Below are positions 21,700 to 34,900 of a stretch of 64,000 nucleotides of DNA, piece after piece. Numbering within the stretch: position 1 is the stretch's first letter; each line of letters starts with the position of its first letter. The position numbers were made by a program, and so were the translations under genes. Source of the DNA: Apoda limacodes. Its lineage: Eukaryota; Arthropoda; Insecta; Lepidoptera; Limacodidae. The notes under the pieces were generated by a model. It did not search any database. It saw nothing but the letters and a program-made list of their open reading frames with translations, and was not told the origin of the DNA. Where the stretch lies: NCBI GenBank assembly GCA_946406115.1, contig OX291555.1, positions 10,310,001 to 10,374,000 on the forward strand, written 5' to 3'.

Positions 21700-22680
21700 T
21701 AGTGTCTCATAGTGAAGGACATAGCCAGCCAAAATACTAAATGAATAAGGAACTATTATTTTTATTATTATAACTTTCTAAGTATTTAAAAGGCATTTAT
21801 CTTAACAAGATTTATTTATATTATTAAAAAATGATAAAAAATTACTAAAAGCAGCACTGCCGAATACAAAAAATAGTTGAATTCCTTAAGGTTATTTAAT
21901 TATTATTTTGGATAAGAAAATAAATACTTAAGGCTAAGACATACCCCAACAAAAACGTGCCATTTCAACCAGTGTACAAAGACATATATCACTATTGAAG
22001 CATACAAAGAGGCACAGTTCCAGGCATGATAGGCGCTAGCATGTAACCGCACATTGAATATCTTGATTTTCTCGGTTTTTAGACAATATAAAATTCAAAT
22101 ATTTATTTAGACTATGAAATTAGCAAATTCACTTGGTCATATTAATATATATTTTAACAAATAAGAATCAAGATAATAGCATGTACTCTGTACTTCAACA
22201 TGTACTCAGGTCTGTAACAAAATTAAATTCTTGATTCTTGCAAACTTAACTTGTACTTGTACTGGGTATGCCATCACCATAAGTTGTATTAACCATAATA
22301 ATTTAAGCAGTAGGTAGGTTGCTAACACTGTTTATTACCTACTATAAGTAAATGTAAAAAAAACATTTTTTTTATAAATAAAGTCTATTTTGGGTGTTTT
22401 CTTTCTAATTCTCAAATTTTTTATTGACTCTTATTAAGGAATCAACAATTAAATAAAGACATTGTAACAATAATGACATAAAGAAGTTTCTCCAACTATT
22501 TCGGAATGAGTGTTTTTTTGAAATGCCTTATTGATGAGCTGTAAAGTTTATTGCATAATCAAATTATGTATGAATTAAGCTGTTAAAATTGTTATAAATC
22601 TCTCTCCACTAATGGCTTAAAATTTATTTTTTTACTTTTATACTTACTGAACGCCACTATCCTAAATATAAAATTTAGTA
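21700..22680. other. unassigned sequence
   Basis: AT-rich. No open frame, repeat or RNA gene supported. If the candidate exon at 22689 is real this is intron. Confidence 0.35.
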
Positions 22681-22688
22681 GTACATAC

Positions 22689-22740
22689 CTTCTCAGTTGG
22701 GGGTATTCCTTCGCCACAGATAACACAATCCGTTTTAACA
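22689..22740 (-). CDS. tentative 52-nt coding exon with a CxxC motif
   Basis: Minus strand: acceptor 'tgtgtttcctag' and donor GAGAAG|GTATGT enclose a segment encoding VKTDCVICGEGIPPTEK, ending in phase 0. The C-x2-C pair followed by GEGIPP looks like the first half of a zinc-binding site. The partner cysteines or histidines would be in a following exon I could not identify. The upstream 23190-23480 region is a possible transcription start. The protein is not recognised. Confidence 0.4.
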
Positions 22741-22744
22741 CTAG

Positions 22745-24420
22745 GAAACACAATTTTAATGTAAAATTTTAACAATCGCACAATTTTAATGTAAAAAAAT
22801 ACTCAAGCACTTAGTTTACTAAGTGAGAGTAAAAGGAAGACCTAAAAAGTTTAAATTAAATTAACACGTCGACAATTAGTACGGGGTTTTCTATACGTGG
22901 TCTTCTCATATATAACAGGAACACGACGAAACAATTACTTCGGGCCACACGATTCACTTTGCAAAACAAGGATATTGAATAAAAACAAACAATAACATAA
23001 AAGTATAAATAAGTTTGTAAATTAATTTTCGTTTAATATTTTGTTATACGAATAAGACACGATTAGATTAGAATTGAAAATCATTTTTCAATTCCATTTT
23101 CGGTTAATATTATAATTGTCCCAAAGAACGACAATTTATTGATTAAATTTAAACGAAATCTGAAACTCTTCGATCCAAACACAAACCTCACGACACCCCA
23201 CAACAAGTCAATAACTGCATTTGACATTTCTTTCAGTACTGCCAGTCAGTAAGTAGTGTTGCCAGAATAGAGAAGAAGGGTCGCAGTCAAGATTGCGGAT
23301 GAATTTTAAAAAAAGCAACGTTATTTGCTGTCAGATGTAGTTTCAACATTTTATAAAATAGTTTAAACTACAGCAAGGGGAAGCAGAAGCGGGTTGTAAC
23401 AAATAATCGCAAGCTAATAGGCACCCAAGTCAAGTGTACGCAGCGGAAGCAGCGCTGTCAAAACGTAAGTCTCCAACCTTATAGAAAACAACTTTTAAGA
23501 CATGTAAAGAATTACGCATCAAATACTTTTAAAAGATGAATTGCGAACAAAAAGCAAGGAACGGCGAGCAACATTGTGAAATTTCATATCAACCTTCTCA
23601 CCATAGAAATTTGTACAAGAGAGCAATGCGATTAAGGTTTATGTAAAAGCTTATTAGCCTTGAATGGATTCACCGTGTGGATATCTGGTTCATCGTGATG
23701 CAGAGAGAACTTAGTCTTTTATTTATTGATGGAACTTGCTAGTGGCATCATTGTCTGCCTAGGCAGGTATATGGTATCTCCAGCTTTTAGGATCTAGAGA
23801 AAAGGGGTAGAATCGGTAGAATAGTATATACTTTTTCTTTATGGCAAAGACATCAAAAAAACACTTGTATTTAGGAGGATTTTGCACAAAAAAGTACCCA
23901 TATCGACGACGTCACTGCAGGACCTTGTATATTTTACAGTTAGTAGTGAAATTATTTTGTTCATCAGAATGTATGAATTAAGTAGCCTGCCATCTAGTGG
24001 TTAGTCAATACGCTCCGTCGGTATTAGAGTATATGGAACTTTCTAATGGATAGGTACTTTCTATTTTAGCCATCACAGTAAAATTTCATTACAGATACAT
24101 TTGTAAATTAAACTTTTAAAAGTTCAAGTAGAGATGTATAAATTAGGTAAGTAGCCTGCCATCTAGTGGAAAATCATTGTAGTTGCTCGCGCTCAATACG
24201 CGCGGTCGGTGAAACAAGCGAATCCAATCAAAACTGACACAGAGCAGATAAGATATAATTATTGAGACACATCATGAAAATGATATGAGTTACATCACAG
24301 TCTAAACATCCATTTCATTCATACAGCCAGTGATTGCCTTTGTAAAATCTGAAATCATCAACTAGTCATTTTGTTTACTATTGGTTCGATCGAGTAGTTT
24401 ATCACATTCAAAATGACAAA
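22745..24420. other. possible 5' region of a minus-strand gene plus a small direct repeat
   Basis: A 17-bp direct repeat ('cacaattttaatgtaaa') occurs at 22749 and 22780. At 23965-24025 and 24130-24215 two copies of 'agtagcctgccatctagtgg' followed by 'caatacgc..cggtcggt' occur in direct order. No complete gene is seen. Confidence 0.4.
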
Positions 24421-24425
24421 CGGCG

Positions 24426-24592
24426 GTACGATTCCGTAAAAAGATTGCTGGCCATTCTCGTTTGAAATCCATAGAAATAAGATATACATTGCGCATTTGA
24501 AATTACGAATGAAATTCATCGATTTTCGTGAAACCGCAATGTATATCTTATTTCAAATAAGAATTGTTAGCAATTTTTTCACGGAATCGAGG
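24426..24592. mobile_element. foldback MITE with outer and inner inverted repeats
   Basis: Outer ends: GATTCCGTAAAAAGATTGCT against AGCAATTTTTTCACGGAATC. The inner pair GAAATAAGATATACATTGCG (24474-24493) and its exact inverse (24535-24554) are separated by 41 nt. The plus open frame starting at 24497 begins inside the loop and is not supported. Confidence 0.7.
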
Positions 24593-25113
24593 CCCAGCAC
24601 ACTTTTTGTGAACTTTTCGTTCCTTTATAAATTATCTACTGATCTTAAAAAATGTGACGTAACAAGTGGATGCACACTCTTGAACAACAGCACTTATTTT
24701 TGGATGCAGTTTTTGTGTGTAGAAACATAATATTACAGACAATTATATCTCTTTTAAAATCAGTTTATTATCACACGGAAACATAGGAAGTTTACTATAG
24801 TCACAATATTACTCCAGAACTCACATTGATGGCACTACACCTGAGCCGGAAGCTGTGACGCCGCAATATATAAACACATACTTATTTCTATTAGTAAGTT
24901 CCTACATACAGGAATGATTAGACATGTATAATACTGATAGATACCCTAATTTAATATTTTGTTAAACTATTTCTATATACTTACCTCGTGATATATTGAA
25001 ATCATTTTTATGCTTAGATTATTCTTACTTTGTATATTAAACTTCACTATATTAAATAATTATCGAAAGCGCATATTAGTATAAAAAGAAGGTTATAACT
25101 AAATAAATCCAAT

Positions 25114-25119
25114 TTTATT
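25114..25119 (-). terminator. polyadenylation signal AATAAA overlapping the GNAT stop codon
   Basis: Minus strand GAATAAAA: the stop codon TAA (25115-25117) lies inside the AATAAA hexamer. If used, the 3' UTR is very short. Confidence 0.55.
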
Positions 25120-25316
25120 CTACAACCATTGCCATTAACTTAGAAGACTTCGTATTTGTTTCAATATTAGGGAATACAAAACCCTTTTGAGCTAACTCAG
25201 CGTAAGTAATCTCGTAGAGATCGACAAAACTCGCCTTCTTAGCGACAGCTTGTGAAGCACCTGCAGTGAAGACGTTGGCCGTTACTTTGATGCCAAGTGA
25301 TTTACAAAGAGGAATT
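25115..25316 (-). CDS. GNAT gene exon 5 (residues 175-241 and stop)
   Basis: Acceptor 'catttttttttcag'. Encodes IPLCKSLGIKVTANVFTAGA, SQAVAKKASFVDLYEITYAE, LAQKGFVFPNIETNTKSSKL, MAMVVE and TAA. A polyadenylation signal overlaps the stop codon. Confidence 0.85.
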
Positions 25317-28300
25317 CTGAAAAAAAAATGTTATATGAAAAATTAGTAGATTGTCTATTGGTTTATTGCTGCAAAAAACACAGGTTCACGAAAAAGATCT
25401 TTTTTATTTAATCGGCTTCTAATGTTTTTACAATAATTACTGCTGGAATGCAAACTCGTGCTTTCCGGTCAGCTTCTCTAGCAAAGTGTGCATTTCAGTA
25501 GTTACGAACGAGGAAACGCCCAAAAAGACAGGATGCAGATTATTTGATACGGTATTTTGAACCCTTATAAACTTTTTTTTACTTGGTTGGGTTAGGTTAG
25601 CTATCGCTATCGCCACTGTGCACGGCGATCTAGGAAATCCATAGAGCAACAAGGCATCCTGGCACAATAGGGGCCGTGTTGCTCTATTGAAAGATTATCC
25701 ATACTATCCATAGGTAGGTAAAAAAGAAAAGCAAAGATTTAAAAAGTCAAAAATAATACGTATCGTAGAGTGAACAAATTCGATTGAGTCATATCTATAT
25801 AGGTATATTTGAATAATAGACATTGATGGCACGATAAGGTTTGCTTGTTTAAATGGCGCTAGGTATAATGTCGCGTCGGAGTACCGCTAAGTTTAAAGCA
25901 ATAACTAAGGCGTTCCAAATCGCAACGAGGAAGTTAAAAAAGTGATTTGGCACGGCCGGGGTAGAGTACATAGTATTATATTCTCTTTGGTAGAATAATT
26001 TTCCAACTGTCAAGTTGAATTCTTTACACTGCCATAGAAAAAGTTGAAATTCACTCCTGTCAGTGTAAAATTAACTGTCAAACCATTGACTTATATATTA
26101 CTATATATGACTATATATCTTAATATATATAAATATTGTGTCACAATGTTTGTCCTCAATGGACTCCTAAACTACTGAACCGATTTTGATCAAACTTCGT
26201 AAATATCTGTTATTTGATCCAACTTAAAAGATAGGATAGTTTTTATCTCGATATGTTAAGTGCGAGCCGGACTCGGGCACTATAGGTAAAAACCAACTTT
26301 CGCCGGGTACAGAGGGACGGCAGCGGAACAACGTTCGCCGGGACAGCTAGTAACTTATATATGACAAACACTCGTTCCAGAACGGGTTGATTTTTCAACT
26401 GTACCGTGCGGTAATTATCGGCGTGATTTGGAACATAGCCTAAATAGCTAAAATAGGGAGATTGCAAACTCATAGTGTCATAGCGCTCGAAGGCAACAAT
26501 TTAACACCCATTGCAACAAGATTTGCTACAAAAATTTGATCGTATCGAAGCAAGTTGGTCGGCGATGCCAGTAAATTAAAAAGATAGTCAATCAAATGTC
26601 AAAGTCATTATTTTTTATTCAAATTAGGTTTTTACAAACACTTTTGAATCGTCAAAGTTATGAAATACTATTTTTTGAAATCCGGTTCACAATGTTGATT
26701 ACTACCGAGAAGAATCCAGCAAGAAACTCGATAGTTACTCTTTTTAAAAATCCTAAAACACAAATACAATCAATGTTTTAAATTAAAAATCAAGCCATAT
26801 AATTTTATTATAATTTAGTTTACCTATGCGTCATGTAATTGACGATCTTCATTTTCAACCGACTTTTTTTTTATGTATTAAAACCAGATTTCTCGAAGAC
26901 GCCCGGACCGATTTGAGAATTTTTATTTTTTATTTAAAAGGTTATACTTTTCAGGTGGTTCCATATTATTATAGTGAATTAAAAACTAAAACTTTTGGAG
27001 AGAAAAAAAATATTAATGTTAAGTTGGAACTGGTGGAATGCCTTTTATGTTGATGATTGTATAAAACTTTGTTACGGGTATGGATGATTTTAGGGTACAA
27101 GAAAAAAAAAAGCAAATCGTCACTGAAAAGAAAAAAAAAAACTTTTTAACAAAAAAAACAACCGGCTTCAAAAAGATGCACTAAAAAGGTAAAAATAATT
27201 GAATTACAGTTTGAAATTGGTGTCTATGTACTTATGTAACAGTTTACAGGGGCGTCTTAACTATATGCGGCGCCCGGGTGCGAAATTAATTTTGAATTGT
27301 ATAGACTGCTACAAAAATATAGAAGAAAGAATCACATAAATAAGCAAGTATACGTATGTACGTATGTATGTATGTATGTATTTATGTGTGTATGTATTAT
27401 AGTATATGTATGTATTATAGTATATGTATGTATTATAGTATATGTATGTAAGTGTGTATGTATCGTAGTACGTCACGCCTGTCTCCCAGAGGGGTAGGCA
27501 GAGTAGGCAGAGGGGTTAATATTATTATAGGTCTACTAGAATGAGAAATACTGATGGCAAATTAAAAAGTAAAAAAATAAGACAAACGTATGTCCAAGCA
27601 AGTTGTACGGAAAAGATGCACTCTTGTCAATCATGCCATGAGTTTCTGGTAGACCTATATTAACTTATTCTAAAATAATTAATATTATAACCATTTATTT
27701 ATTATATCATCATTCATTATGAACACATTACATTTTAATTTAAATTTTCAGAGATTTTAAATTTGCAAACTTTCCAATGATTTCAGCTGATTTAATGTCT
27801 ACATCTCTTTCGATACTTATCATTGCCGAATTTGTTAGTCTGTCTTGGTTCATAGTTGATCGGAGGAGGAGGATTTAAAACTTATTTAATTAATTTCAGT
27901 TTTGAGAAAGACCTTTCGCCTTCAGCTACTGTCACCGGAAGAGTCAAATACATGCGTAAAGACGTTGCAAGATTTGGGAAAATGGACATTAAAATATTTG
28001 AACAAATATACATTAAAACATCCAAAGGAGTTGTTTCGTCATTTATACAAAATATTGGCACTAATTCCAACTCATGGAATAGATCTTTCCCTTCTATGTC
28101 AGAGCTCAGTCCTGAAGTTAGTTTTAGTTGTAAGTTGAGACATTGCGCTTTTTTTGTTCAATATTTGACTATCTCCATTGATCAATGTTTTGAAGAAATT
28201 AAAAAAATGCTATTGTGTTCTGATAACAATTCGAATCGCTCTTTTAATTTTACTATTGCCGTGTCACGTAAAGAAGTATAAAAATTTACTTTAAAATTCT

Positions 28301-31300
28301 GTTTGGGATCTAAGATGGGCTCGTCTACAGTTTCACAATCAAAATGTCTTCTTCGGGGACGTGGTCAAGCAATTTAAATGAATTCGGTTTGACAGTCTAG
28401 AACCTCAGCAATTAAAACAGATTCAGATATTACCTGCTCAAATGCACTATCCGTGCGACTTGTGCTGAGATCTTTTTTAGCCATATCAATCATCTTGACC
28501 GCCGTTGAAATGATAATGTCTGACTTTTGTAAACTCTTACTCTCAATATAAATTTTTGACAAAATGTTATGAATAATATAACAAATTAAAAACCAAAGAA
28601 AGAGTGCATACCTACTGTTATAAACCTGTCTGTCAGTCTACCACATCACATGTTGATAGATAGAATAAATAGGTAACACCATTTAATGTTTACCAGTTTT
28701 TCATTACTTACTTCTTACAAAAATAAAAGGTTTGTAAACCATAAAATATTAATTTAGCACAGATTATATAATACTATACTAGTACCTTTAGATACTAACT
28801 AAAATCTATAAGAACTTAATTACTTAAGTGAAATATTCATACAACAAATGTGTTTTTTTTTTTACATTTTTTGCGTTTGCTTCATTGTATATGTAGTATA
28901 AAGTATATTTGGCACATGGTCGGCTACAATGATCTTATATGTAAATTAATAAATAAATATACTATCACACCAAAAATAAATAAAGGTACTAAGATTGTGT
29001 AAAATAAGTAAGAAAACTATTTATTACAAAAAAAAATTACAAACCAAACGTACGGAACCGTCATTGTGATATTTGTGATTGAATAAAAAATGATGGGTGG
29101 AGTCAACGAATTTCAAAAGATACCGCGGGGTGGGATTGTTTAATCATTAAAACTGACTGCCCGGCGCCCGGGTGCGGTCGCACCTAATGGGAAAGACCCC
29201 CCTGACAGTTTATAACACACTTTGCTTGCATGACACCAATTTCAAACTGTAATTCAGATCAGATTTTTGGAAATTAGTAATTATTTTTACCTTTTTGATG
29301 CAAGATGCACTATATTTTTGAAGCCGCTTGTTTTTTTTTTTTGTTAAAAAGTTTTTATTATTTACATAATCCGAAATATTGTAAAATGCTATTTTAAAAA
29401 GTTGTTGTTTGATAAAAGATTTAAATTTACTTATTGATAGCTTTTGAACATTATTAGGAACTTTGTTGTAAAAGTGTATTACATTGCCCCATAAAAGGGT
29501 TACTAATTTTGTGTAGAGGTGTATCATGCACGTTGGTTTATGTAGCTTATTTTTACTTCTAGTATTTACTTTGTGAACGTCACTTTTCTTGCTGAAACTA
29601 TTAATATTTTTATGAACATATAAAAGATTTTCATTTATGTATGTACTGCGACGCTAAAGTAAAAATATTTACTTCCCTTATTCTATCCTAGATCCTAATT
29701 TGTAAATAGCACGAATTTCCCGTTTTTGTTACACAAATATTGTATTTACGTCAGCAGCGCTACCCCACAATAAGATACCATATGTCATTTAACTATGAAA
29801 AGCTAAAATATACTATTTTTGCATTGTCGACATCGGTCAATTGTCTTATTTTCTTGGTCGCATACACAGCAGAGCTAAATTTTTGGCTAGGTTATAAATA
29901 TATGGACCCCATTAAAGTTTGGAAGTCCAGTGCTATGCCATGAAAGACTGTTGAATCAATAAGTTCTTGATTCTCTGCTTTTGCTCGCCATTAATATTAA
30001 TACATGTCTAAATCTGATCTGACTACAATTTTTTTTCTTATTCAGTAACAAATGATTAGCGTTGAACCAATTTACAATCTTAGGAATGGCATTATTAAAT
30101 GGATCATAACATGTCCGTCGTCACGTAACATTAAAATCTAAAGAGGTGTCGTCAGCGAATAAGACAATGTCATGGTTATAAGATGGAAAATAAGAAATAG
30201 AAAAGGATCTAAAATTAGACCCTGAGGGACTCCCATAGTGACTGCTAATTCCGGAGATCTTTCACCGTTGACATCTATTTATACTCATGTAGGAGGTCAA
30301 AAGTTCGAGAACTTTGCCTCTTATACCATATAGTGATGTAGCTTCCAGATGAGATTTTTTTTACAGAAATGGCTTAACATTTGTCAAAGATTTTTTCAAA
30401 ATCTTTACTGACTACAGGTAGTATTGAAATTGGCCGAAAGTTTTTAGGATCTGTTGAACTACCTGATTTAAAAAAAGGTATAATTTTGCTAAGTTTTATC
30501 TCATCAGGAAACACATTACTATCAACACAATAATTAAAAATTATGGCTAAGGGTTGTGCTATAAATTGAGATTATAGTTTTTTCAGAAAGTCTCCAAAGG
30601 TCTGTAGTGTTTTTTATTTCTAATCTTTTAAATGTATTTATTATATCGGTAAGACTAATGATTTTAATTACAAAGGGAATTTTACATTCAGGAACAGTAG
30701 TTTTTAATAATTTTTCTGCTAAAATTGGACTTCAGTTGAGATGTCAAGTTGTTTTGAATGGAATATTATAAAAAAAACATTATATTCAAATTTTCAGATT
30801 TGTTTTCGAACTAGTATCATCTACAATCAACTCAAAGTCCTCACAAGAGTTCCTAGCTCTACCAGTTTTATTATTTATTATGTTCCATGTAGTTTTTATT
30901 TTATTTGTTAATTTTTTTCCTTTACATTCGGGGTGAATTGATTTGGCAACAAGACAAGCTTTTTTAAAAGTTTTTGTGTATTTTTTACATATTCCCTAAA
31001 TATTTGGCTATTATTATATATTCTTTCTTTATCTAATTCATACAGCTTACGCCTACTTTTATAAATACCTGGGGTAGCCCATTCATTTAAACTAAAGCGA
31101 CTGGAAATAAGTTTCTTTTTTGCATTTTATTATACTCTGTAGTTCTAGTGTTAAGAACCACAAACCTAGGATTTTTACGCTACGCTATTTGGGTTGCGAT
31201 TATAAAGTAAATCTGGAAGTATATGCAATACTTTAGATTTAAATGATATGGCAGTTTAAATGATGTGCATTTGTTGCCGGGCTGTTGTGTAGGGGCTGGG

Positions 31301-31893
31301 CCACTTTCAGGTGTGCAACGTCTGTGTGAATATGTGTGTGCATTTATGTATATGTGCGTGTTTGTGTGTAGCACCCGCTCGTGTTCGGAGCCCTGCCGCT
31401 ATCGGGCGGCCGAACGAGGATTGAATCAGATAGGACCTATAAGTTCTTTTACGTATAGTTTTATTATCTATCTTTTATATATATTTGTATGTTTATATAT
31501 ATGTATTAATATTTGTCTGTATGTGTATATATCATTATGTGCATGTATGTGTATCTTACATTATCCTTAATATGTTTATGAATACCTATTTATTTATTTA
31601 TTTATTTGCATTTTTGTAAAATGTAAATATGTATGTATGTGTATATATATATGCTTATGTACGTCTGCTGTGTTATATTATATGTTATATAAATATAGTA
31701 CAATCGAAGTTTTTTTGGAGTTGCTTGAGTGTGTCATGCTCTCTCAAAGTCTCTGCGGTGGTGGCATGTGCGTCGGGTCGTTATGTTCCCTAAAACGTGG
31801 TTGAGCGACGCGATGGCTGATTCATGTGCCATACTTGTGAACGGGTGCCGCCTGTGGAGGCTGGTCTGCTCTTGCAAACTTCTTTGTATTTTC

Positions 31894-31926
<33 letters not shown>

Positions 31927-34900
31927 GTCTGCTATGTAATATTATATGTAATATGAATATATTTTTCTCGGGAGTTACTTTAAATCCCGTCACAGAACAA
32001 TTGAAAACTTTTAACGCATCACATGGTGCCCCCCCCCCATTCAATACAAAACATGTATATATTAGTTGATACACTATAATTTTATGTTTCGTTTGTGATT
32101 TTACAACGATTACCTATCGGACGCACGCAATAAAACAGTATTGTAATTAGTTTGTAAAGCTAGTTGTAGTTAATTTACTTGACGATTCGAAAGTGTTCTT
32201 AGTACCCATTTGAATAAAAGATTTTGATTTTGATTTTTGACCGATTCAATCAGTTAAGTTGTAATTGGTATGAATTTAATTTCCTTTTTAGTAATACTAT
32301 TCTTTGTTTTTAAAACCACTAACTGGTTACAATGATCTGACTCTAGATTGCTTATTATCTTAGATTGCTTGTTATCAGTATTGGTTGGCTATCAGGGGTA
32401 TTCCTTGTCGGTAAATATATTGTAGATGCAAGTGGCATTTATTACAGCAATTCTAGTTGATTCACAAAACAAATTATTTAAATTATAAAACCGAAGGCAA
32501 GCAATTCGGTGCTTAATGGTATTTTATAAAATGTTTATATTAAAGTCTCCACAAATAATGATTTGCTTATTAGAATTGCTGAATATGTTCAGCACTTCTT
32601 CCATAACTAATTCAAATTAGCATAAATTGCACAAGGCGGCTTGTATACTCACTAATGAGATGCTCAACTTTTATACAGGACAACTCGGCAGTTCGCTCAA
32701 CTGAGAGGCTCACAATATCTTTACGTTCCTTAAACTTTAGCTGTGTATTTACTAAAATTAAAGAGCCACCATAGATTGCATTTACTCAGCTGAACGAACT
32801 TCCCACCTGGTGATTAGTGAAATTGAACAAAAACTGATCGCTGCTTAGCCAGTGTTCAGTGATACATAAAATCTTTTGACAGTTTTTAAACAATTTAATT
32901 TCTAGTTCTTTCTTAGTTCTCCATATGGTGCCGGACTTGCAACTTGGAAAGCAGCAACCTTTGCCCCGAGGTGAAGTACTGCTTCGCTCTGATGAGTACA
33001 CCAAGTTTTTTGGCGCCAGCTTCACCTTCACCTTGTCTTGTTAATGATTTCGGAACTGAACAGCGCTGGAGATGTAGAATTCAAGGATCCAATGCTCTTG
33101 GAGATGGTGAGGGGAGTGTTCTGGGATTGTGGGACTACAGTAAATGGAGTTTTCTAAGCGGTGAACGCGCAAACTTGTTTCTTTGAAGGGTTGAATCGGA
33201 CCAAGCTTTCCCTTCCCTAGTTAGAGACCTTGGACAGAGTGGTCTCGAATTGAGACACAAGTTCTCCGCGGTTTTCCTCTACAACGGAACGAAGGATGTT
33301 TGCACGGCCCTTTTAATAAGTACAGTACTGCATCTGCAGATCAATGAATGTTGTTGATATGCAAGAGAAACAGCGTAGGAGACAGCAGCGAGGCCATGCG
33401 GGTCGTTAGTTTTAATGTCCATGCTATCAGAGCAACTACCGTCAATAACAGCTCGTTTGCGTCTGCCGGACAAAAAGCTAGCCACCCATTTTTTTTTAAT
33501 TACCGGAAAAGGACAAAGGCTACTTGGAACCGTCAAGTGTGAGTTTTTTTTCTGTAATTGAGGGATGCCGTTTAAAATCCTATACCGATAACCGAATTTA
33601 GGGCGGGTGGAACCGCGAGCAAACGCCAGTTGTTTATAAAATTACAGAAAGTAAATAGGAAAAGCAAAAACATTCATTATAAAAGCATTTTTAACTTAAA
33701 TTAATTATAGATATTAAAAAAAAGGATATATGAATTTTTTTTACTTTTTGCCGATTAATTTAATTAATTTTTATTTATTGCAATGATACGTTTTTATTTT
33801 TTAGAATGAAAATATACATCCTTACAAACAAAATGAAAATCTGCTGAGCTCTGTACGATGAAAAAAAAGGGTGATTTTTGTATGTAAATATCTCAAAATA
33901 CTATTTACCTTTTTTAGAAAAAAAATTTACTTTTTTTATAAAAAATTAAACATTTTCTCAAAATTTATCAATTTCGAATATTAAAATTTTACTCATTAAA
34001 TATGAGGTTAGGTAAAAAAGTCAAAAACGTCTTGCAACGATTTTTTTCTTTAAAAAATATTATTTAGCCTGGACTACTACGTATGCGACGGTTAATTAAT
34101 ACAAATTACAATTGATTCTAAAATATTTATTTCACTTTTATAAAAAAATTGTATAACTAAAATAAATTAAGTAACAACGTTTCAAAAAAAAAACTTGGAA
34201 ATAAAATCAACAATATTACGTAAAAAATAAAAACTAATCAAAATGCGTCCCGATTAGTTTTGTCTAATTTCTGTCGTTGTTTACAGTACATTTTGATTTT
34301 TTTCTTTTCTTGTACAGCATTTCTAGTGATATTGTATATAGGTTGCGCATAACCATAATCCTGTTCACAATAATACAAATGTTTATTTCTGTCAGCTGGA
34401 TTCGGGTAATAAGCTGCATACATTACATCATCAACTTCATAAATAAAGACATCTAACGTGTGTTGAAATAAAACACCATTTATCAACATCCTTTCTATGA
34501 GTGCACAAGATTTATGTCCCAATTTGTTTCCCCACAAATTCAAAAACCTTAAAAAGACCCATTTCTTTATCGTATGTAATAAATACAATATACTATAATC
34601 AGTTAACTTGTTCTTCGATAAATCTAAAGCACGAATTTTTGAATATGGCAGCCCGAAACTCAAAGCTCTACCACCTGTGTCTTGTATACCATTGCCTGCT
34701 ATATTAAGAAGTATTAACTGAGGTCCTTCTGATAAATATTTGGCTAATAACTCGGCTCCGTAATCTCCAATTTTATTATAACCAAGATCCAGATAAAGCA
34801 ATGTATCGTTTATTCTTAAGCCTCTAACAAAGTATTCCATATCATGCCCGATAAATTCGTTTTTCTGCAAATGTAATTCTATTATAGTTTTATTGCTTTC

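Larger units (their letters stand above)
27247..29204 (-). mobile_element. hAT element with exact 8-bp target duplications and a ZMYM1-type transposase remnant
   Basis: Terminal inverted repeats CAGGGGCGTCTT (27247) and, inverted, CAGGGGGGTCTT (ending 29204). Both ends carry GCGCCCGGGTGCG. The flanks are the exact direct repeat ACAGTTTA (27239-27246 and 29205-29212). On the minus strand it encodes pieces of a transposase of the ZMYM1-like hAT type, including the C-terminal dimerisation motif FPNLATSLRMYLTLPVTVAE and GERSFSKLKLIK (28070-27882), continued in another frame as RSTMNQDRLTNSAMISIERD. Stop codons and frameshifts make it non-autonomous. A (TATG)n microsatellite lies at its left end. 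Confidence 0.85.
29213..32919 (-). mobile_element. non-LTR retrotransposon (endonuclease plus reverse transcriptase), broken and interrupted
   Basis: Minus strand. Endonuclease motifs: KNCQKILCITEHWL (near 32870), KQIIICGDFNINIL (near 32555), then INATCIYNIFT. The pre-RT and RT part starts near 31140 (NEWATPGIYKSRRKLYELDK) and contains LSKIIPFFKSGSSTDPKNFR PIS (near 30470), MGVPQGLILDPFLFLIF (near 30220) and HDIVLFADDTSLDF (near 30155). The ORF end is near 29360 (WGNVIHFYNKVPNNVQKLSI ... FYNISDYVNNKNF). Stops and frameshifts occur throughout. Roughly 31190-32236 is foreign sequence. The arrangement suits a jockey/CR1-type LINE. Confidence 0.8.

Noticed and set aside
27882..28281. Plus-strand frames of 141 and 78 aa
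   Set aside because: Antisense to the hAT transposase remnant, whose minus-strand frame carries the recognisable dimerisation motif.
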